Part shown: one piece after another, positions 6,255 through 8,931 of the stretch
Position numbering within the stretch: position 1 is the stretch's first letter
Layout: each line of letters opens with the position of its first letter
From: Extensimonas sp963708545
GTDB lineage: Bacteria > Pseudomonadota > Gammaproteobacteria > Burkholderiales > Burkholderiaceae_C
DNA length: 8,931 nt
Direction of reading: 5' to 3'
Assembly: GCA_963708545.1 (NCBI GenBank)
Contig: CAVPUD010000104.1
Span: 1-8,931, forward strand
Translations under genes and position numbers: made by a program
The notes under the pieces: generated by a model
What the model was told of the DNA's origin: nothing
The model's database searches: none
What the model saw: only the letters and a program-made list of their open reading frames with translations

Positions 6255-7549
6255 GGGCTGCCTCCTTCGTTTTTCTGCTGGGCTTCGTTCAAACGGTTCA
6301 GGCGCTTGTGCCATTCGGTCCAGAAGGCGCGCATCTGGATCTCGTCGTCCGCGGCGGGCTGTGGCCTGCCCATACCCTTGGAGATGTCGTTCCAAGGCAC
6401 TTCCTGCAGGTTGTTGAAGCCGGCCTGGCATTGCTGCAGCGCCTCGACGTCGTCGGGCGTGGCGAAGCCGCCGGGGCCGAGGAATTCGAGAAAGTTTTCG
6501 AGCCGCGACTTGCGCGCCCACTCGCTTTCTTCAGCCGGCGCGAGCGCCCAGGCGTTCACGTGCAGGTGGTCGGGCGCGAGCGGATAAAAAGTGCGCACCG
6601 TGATCGCCATGATGTCGTTGATGATCAGATTCGGGAAGATCAGCAGATTGCGGTTCTTGAATGCGATGCGCTGCGCGCGCTCGGCGCCGAAGCGTTCCGT
6701 GAGGCGCGCGATGATCTTGTCGATGTCGGTCTTGCCCTGCTCGCCCCAGGCCGGAATCCACTGCCCGATCGGGCGGCCCCAGGGCGCGGAGTATTCGATC
6801 ACGCCGTGGCCGTTGCCCAGGTCACGCCCCACGCCTTCGATGCCGACGGCGGCGAGCGCACCGGCCGTGCCCTTGAGGTAGTCGAGGTAGGTGGCGTGCG
6901 TGGTGGCGGCGTGGTAGCCGTCGATGCTGTTTTCGACCAGCAGCTTCCAGTTCGCGTGCATGCTGTATTCCTGCGTGCCGCCGACGATGGTCATGCCCGC
7001 GTCGGACTGGTCGGCCACGAGGTCGATGTATTCGCGCGCCTGGCCCAGGTAGGTGGGCAGATCGACGATGTCCTTGTCGAACGAGACGAAGTGAAAGCCG
7101 CGGTACTCCTCGTGGCGCGGCGCGGGCGTCAGGTCGGCGCCGCCTTGCGCGTTGAAGTCCGGCGCGTACGACGCCTGGCCGGGCTGCTCGCGCAGCTTGC
7201 CCGTGGAGTGGAACACCCAGCCGTGGTAGAAGCACAAGAAGTTTTTGGCCGTGCCAGAGCGTTCGCGGCACACCGTGGCGCCGCGGTGCGGGCAGGTGTT
7301 CATGAGCGCGTTGATGCGTCCCTCGGTGTCGCGGTTGAAGATCAGGCGCCGGCCCGCCACCGTGCGCGTGACGAACTGCCCCGGCGCGGCAATCTCAGAG
7401 GCGTGGCCCAAGTAGAGCCAGCAGCGGTCGAAGATCGCCTGGCGCTCGGCCGCCACGACGTCGGGATCGACGAACGATGCACGCGGCACCTTGAAGAGCT
7501 GGCGCGCGGGGTCCACCAGCAGGTTGATGTTTGGTGAAAGGTCTTTCAT
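6242..7549 (-). CDS. Rieske aromatic-ring dioxygenase large (alpha) subunit, p-cumate dioxygenase (CmtAb)-like
   Basis: First gene of the leftward operon: the 435-residue catalytic subunit of a ring-hydroxylating dioxygenase. The Rieske [2Fe-2S] ligands are Cys86, His88, Cys106 and His109. The mononuclear iron site is in NWKLLVENSIDGYHAATTH (200-218), with bridging Asp210 and ligands His213 and His218. The third ligand is probably Asp366 or Asp367 (GPGGFATPDDVEAL). GGTQEYSMHANWKL, RDLGNGHGVIEYSAPWGRP and WNDISKGM are like the p-cumate 2,3-dioxygenase large subunit as I recall it. This suggests 2,3-dihydroxylation of a benzoate-type acid to a cis-dihydrodiol. It needs a ferredoxin and a reductase, neither of which is in the window. 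The start ATG at 7549 follows AGGAG by four bases; an ATG at 7609 would add 20 residues with no family support. The exact substrate (p-cumate or another substituted benzoate) is uncertain. Confidence 0.92.
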   Translation of the reverse strand: MKDLSPNINLLVDPARQLFKVPRASFVDPDVVAAERQAIFDRCWLYLGHASEIAAPGQFVTRTVAGRRLIFNRDTEGRINALMNTCPHRGATVCRERSGTAKNFLCFYHGWVFHSTGKLREQPGQASYAPDFNAQGGADLTPAPRHEEYRGFHFVSFDKDIVDLPTYLGQAREYIDLVADQSDAGMTIVGGTQEYSMHANWKLLVENSIDGYHAATTHATYLDYLKGTAGALAAVGIEGVGRDLGNGHGVIEYSAPWGRPIGQWIPAWGEQGKTDIDKIIARLTERFGAERAQRIAFKNRNLLIFPNLIINDIMAITVRTFYPLAPDHLHVNAWALAPAEESEWARKSRLENFLEFLGPGGFATPDDVEALQQCQAGFNNLQEVPWNDISKGMGRPQPAADDEIQMRAFWTEWHKRLNRLNEAQQKNEGGSPCKT

Positions 7550-7553
7550 CGGT

Positions 7554-7558
7554 CTCCT
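7554..7558 (-). promoter_or_regulatory. Ribosome binding site AGGAG for the operon's first gene
   Basis: On the minus strand AGGAG is followed by ACCG and the ATG at 7549. It selects this start over the in-frame ATGs at 7561 and 7609. The resulting N-terminus, MKDLSPNINLLVDP, fits large-subunit proteins, which begin shortly before the conserved VPRASFVDPDVVAAE block. Confidence 0.8.
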
Positions 7559-7601
7559 CATTCCTTTTGTGTGAACGCCCCTGCCGAGCAAAAAAGAGGC
7601 A

Positions 7602-7620
7602 GCAAGCATCGATGGCTTGC
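7602..7620. promoter_or_regulatory. 19-bp inverted repeat in the leader of the dioxygenase operon
   Basis: GCAAGC (7602-7607) and GCTTGC (7615-7620) are perfect inverted arms around ATCGATG, which itself contains the palindrome ATCGAT. The element lies 53 to 71 bases before the start codon of the large subunit. It may be an operator or a leader hairpin; the protein that would bind it is unknown. Confidence 0.4.
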
Positions 7621-7623
7621 ATA

Positions 7624-7647
7624 AACAAACAGAACCGACTGTTTTTA
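7624..7647. promoter_or_regulatory. Candidate operator for the CymR-like TetR regulator
   Basis: AACAAACAG (7624-7632) and CTGTTTTTA (7639-7647) flank a 6-base spacer; the inner six bases of each arm (AAACAG, CTGTTT) are perfectly complementary. The CymR operator of Pseudomonas putida F1, from memory, has arms AACAAACAG and CTGTTTGTA, but with ten bases between those same arm segments. A further AACAGTC (7668-7674) is the inverted complement of GACTGTT (7637-7643) and overlaps the TTGACT -35 candidate. The position upstream of an operon that encodes a CymR-like repressor supports the assignment. The shorter spacer is the main doubt. Confidence 0.45.
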
Positions 7648-7803
7648 CATGCAGGCAGGTGTGGGTGAACAGTCAACCGCAGCAGCGTGCGGCTGCCGGC
7701 ATTTTTGCAAAATATCGACAGACGGCGCATTGAGGATAACCCTAGGTTTTCTTGAGATTTTGGCTGGGCGGCAATCGATGCGGCGCGCGCCTACAGGTCG
7801 CAG

Positions 7804-7823
7804 GCCGCTGCGTGCGCAGCGGC
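7804..7823. promoter_or_regulatory. 20-bp GC-rich palindrome upstream of qor
   Basis: GCCGCTGCG (7804-7812) and CGCAGCGGC (7815-7823) are perfect 9-base inverted arms around TG. The centre lies about 68 bases before the qor ATG. It could be an operator for a regulator of qor or a leader hairpin. Its two-base centre suits a dimeric DNA-binding protein better than an RNA loop on the strict fold. Confidence 0.4.
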
Positions 7824-7881
7824 GCGCCATTTCATGGCACCATGTTGTCCTTGTTTCGCGCTGTTTAGGAGACACCCCGCC

Positions 7882-8865
7882 ATGAGCATTGCCGTCCAGA
7901 TCCGCCAGCCCGGCGGCCCCGAACAACTGCAGATCGTCGATGTGCCCGTGGGCGAGCCCGGCCCGGGCGAGGTGCGCATCCGCCACCACGCCGTGGGGCT
8001 GAACTTCATCGACGTCTATCACCGCACGGGCCTGTACCCGCTGCCGCTGCCCGCCACCATCGGCATGGAGGGCGCGGGCGTGGTCGAGGCCATGGGGCCG
8101 GGTGTGACGCACCTTGCCGTGGGCGACCGCGTGGCCTACGCGAGCCAGCCGCCCGGCAGCTACTGCGAGCGCCGCGTGATGCCAGCGCAGTGCGTGTGCA
8201 AGCTGCCCGACGGCATCGGCTTCGAGACCGGCGCGGCCATGATGCTCAAGGGCTTGACGGCGCAATACCTGCTCAAAAAAGTGCGCCCCGTCGAAGGGCT
8301 CGCGCCCGGCGACCACGTGCTGTTCCACGCGGCTGCGGGCGGCGTGGGCCTGATTGCATGCCAGTGGGCCAGGCACCTGGGGCTGCAGCTGATAGGCACG
8401 GCGGGCACAGACGCCAAATGCCAGCTCGCGCTCGCCAACGGCGCGGCGCACGCGATCAACTACCGCACCGAGGACTTCGCCGCGCGCGTGCGCGAGATCA
8501 CCGGCGGCAAGGGCGTGAAGGTGGTGTGCGACTCGGTGGGCAAGGACACCTGGGACAAGTCGCTCGACTGCCTGCGCCCCTTCGGCCTGATGGCCAGCTT
8601 TGGCAACGCCTCGGGCCCGGTGCCGCCGTTCTCACCGGCTATCCTGGGCGCCAAGGGCTCGCTCTACGTCACGCGCCAGACGCTGTTCACGCACATCGCC
8701 ACGCGCGAGAGCACGCAGGCCATGGCTGACGACCTGTTTGCCGTGGTTTTGAGCGGCGCCGTGAAGATCCACATCGAGCAGCGCTACCCGCTCGCCCAAG
8801 TGCAGCAGGCGCACCGCGACCTCGAAGCGCGCAAGACCACGGGGTGCACGATCTTGACGCTGTGA
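7882..8865 (+). CDS. qor: NADPH:quinone oxidoreductase, zeta-crystallin/QorA type
   Basis: A 327-residue zinc-independent medium-chain dehydrogenase, the same length as Escherichia coli QorA. It would reduce quinones with NADPH in the cytoplasm. An N-terminal GroES-like domain (about 1-130) contains AVGLNFIDVYHRTGLYP (37-53). The Rossmann domain has HAAAGGVGLIACQWA (149-163), followed by AINYRTEDF (191-199), DSVGKDTWDKSLDCL (217-231) and KGSLYVTR (258-265). All match QorA closely as remembered. The alcohol-dehydrogenase structural-zinc cysteine cluster is absent, as expected. The ATG at 7882 is preceded by AGGAG at 7867-7871; the in-frame ATG at 7834 would add 16 unrelated residues. It is transcribed away from the catabolic operon. 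It may help deal with quinones formed from catechols, but it is equally a common housekeeping gene that happens to flank the cluster. Confidence 0.93.
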   Translation: MSIAVQIRQPGGPEQLQIVDVPVGEPGPGEVRIRHHAVGLNFIDVYHRTGLYPLPLPATIGMEGAGVVEAMGPGVTHLAVGDRVAYASQPPGSYCERRVMPAQCVCKLPDGIGFETGAAMMLKGLTAQYLLKKVRPVEGLAPGDHVLFHAAAGGVGLIACQWARHLGLQLIGTAGTDAKCQLALANGAAHAINYRTEDFAARVREITGGKGVKVVCDSVGKDTWDKSLDCLRPFGLMASFGNASGPVPPFSPAILGAKGSLYVTRQTLFTHIATRESTQAMADDLFAVVLSGAVKIHIEQRYPLAQVQQAHRDLEARKTTGCTILTL

Positions 8866-8871
8866 ACCGTG

Positions 8872-8887
8872 CTGCGCAGCTGCGCAG
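8872..8887. repeat. 16-bp perfect palindrome just after qor
   Basis: CTGCGCAG is repeated twice in tandem; each unit is nearly self-complementary and the whole 16 bases are a perfect palindrome. It starts six bases after the qor stop. No run of T follows, so it is not a standard intrinsic terminator, although it could form a 3' end hairpin or cruciform. The remaining bases to the window end show nothing recognisable. Confidence 0.4.
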
Positions 8888-8931
8888 GTGCCGCACTACG
8901 CATTCCCGAAATCCGGCCCCGGCGCGAGCGT

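Larger units (their letters stand above)
7550..7881. promoter_or_regulatory. Divergent intergenic region between the dioxygenase operon and qor
   Basis: These 332 bases hold no credible gene and must contain the promoters of both flanking units. A leftward -35 candidate is TTGACT (7676 to 7671), but the nearest plausible -10 sequences (around 7653 to 7645) are poor or badly spaced. A rightward candidate for qor is TTGAGG (7730-7735) with TGAGAT (7753-7758), also weak. Three larger inverted repeats are listed separately. Smaller symmetric sites are TTTTGCAAAA (7703-7712), GGCGCGCC (7821-7828) and CATGG-CA-CCATG (7833-7844). Weak core promoters plus several symmetric sites suggest regulator-dependent control. 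Confidence 0.55.

Noticed and set aside
6200..7537. Plus-strand open frame of 445 codons opposite the cumate-type large subunit
   Set aside because: It mirrors the antisense strand of a Rieske subunit with complete metal ligands and has no ribosome site or family motif.
7645..8451. Minus-strand open frame of 268 codons opposite qor
   Set aside because: It covers the divergent promoter region and the antisense of a clear QorA homologue, and shows no family signature.
1..8931. CRISPR array, tRNA, rRNA or insertion sequence
   Set aside because: No regularly spaced repeats, tRNA-like cloverleaf, rRNA segment or transposase-like frame was seen on either strand.

Overview
The window is a GC-rich stretch of bacterial chromosome or plasmid carrying aromatic-acid catabolism genes. 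Codon choice, gene families and an intergenic hairpin that resembles a repeat I remember from Comamonadaceae genomes suggest a betaproteobacterium of that family (Acidovorax, Comamonas, Delftia, Polaromonas or Variovorax type). The genus cannot be told from the sequence. Eight genes lie on the minus strand, reading right to left, and one diverges from them on the plus strand.

Module A (7549 down to 2228) is a tight, apparently single operon. In order it encodes a Rieske ring-hydroxylating dioxygenase large subunit, its small subunit, a type I extradiol ring-cleavage dioxygenase, an SDR dihydrodiol dehydrogenase, a TetR-family regulator and an ACMSD-type amidohydrolase. Genes overlap by 4 or 13 bases or are separated by 14 or 25 bases. 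The first four enzymes look like the p-cumate (cmt) upper pathway: dioxygenation of an aromatic carboxylate, rearomatisation to a 2,3-dihydroxybenzoate-type catechol, and meta cleavage. The regulator resembles CymR, the p-cumate-responsive repressor. The ACMSD-like protein is well placed to decarboxylate the ring-cleavage product, the step CmtD performs in the known pathway.

Module B (2070 down to the left edge) follows after a 157-base AT-rich gap. It encodes a PdxA-family protein that looks more like the terephthalate-dihydrodiol dehydrogenase TphB than true PdxA, then the first 335 codons of a second Rieske large subunit of the benzoate/anthranilate (BenA/AntA) lineage. Together they would dihydroxylate a benzoate-type acid at the carboxyl-bearing carbon, then oxidise and decarboxylate the diol to a catechol.

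The 332-base divergent region (7550 to 7881) separates module A from a plus-strand quinone oxidoreductase gene (qor). It holds a CymR-operator-like inverted repeat, a second 19-bp inverted repeat and a 20-bp GC-rich palindrome. No ferredoxin, ferredoxin reductase, ring-fission-product hydrolase or transporter is present in the window, so the pathways must continue elsewhere.

Family assignments rest on motifs and on remembered family sequences; no database search was run.
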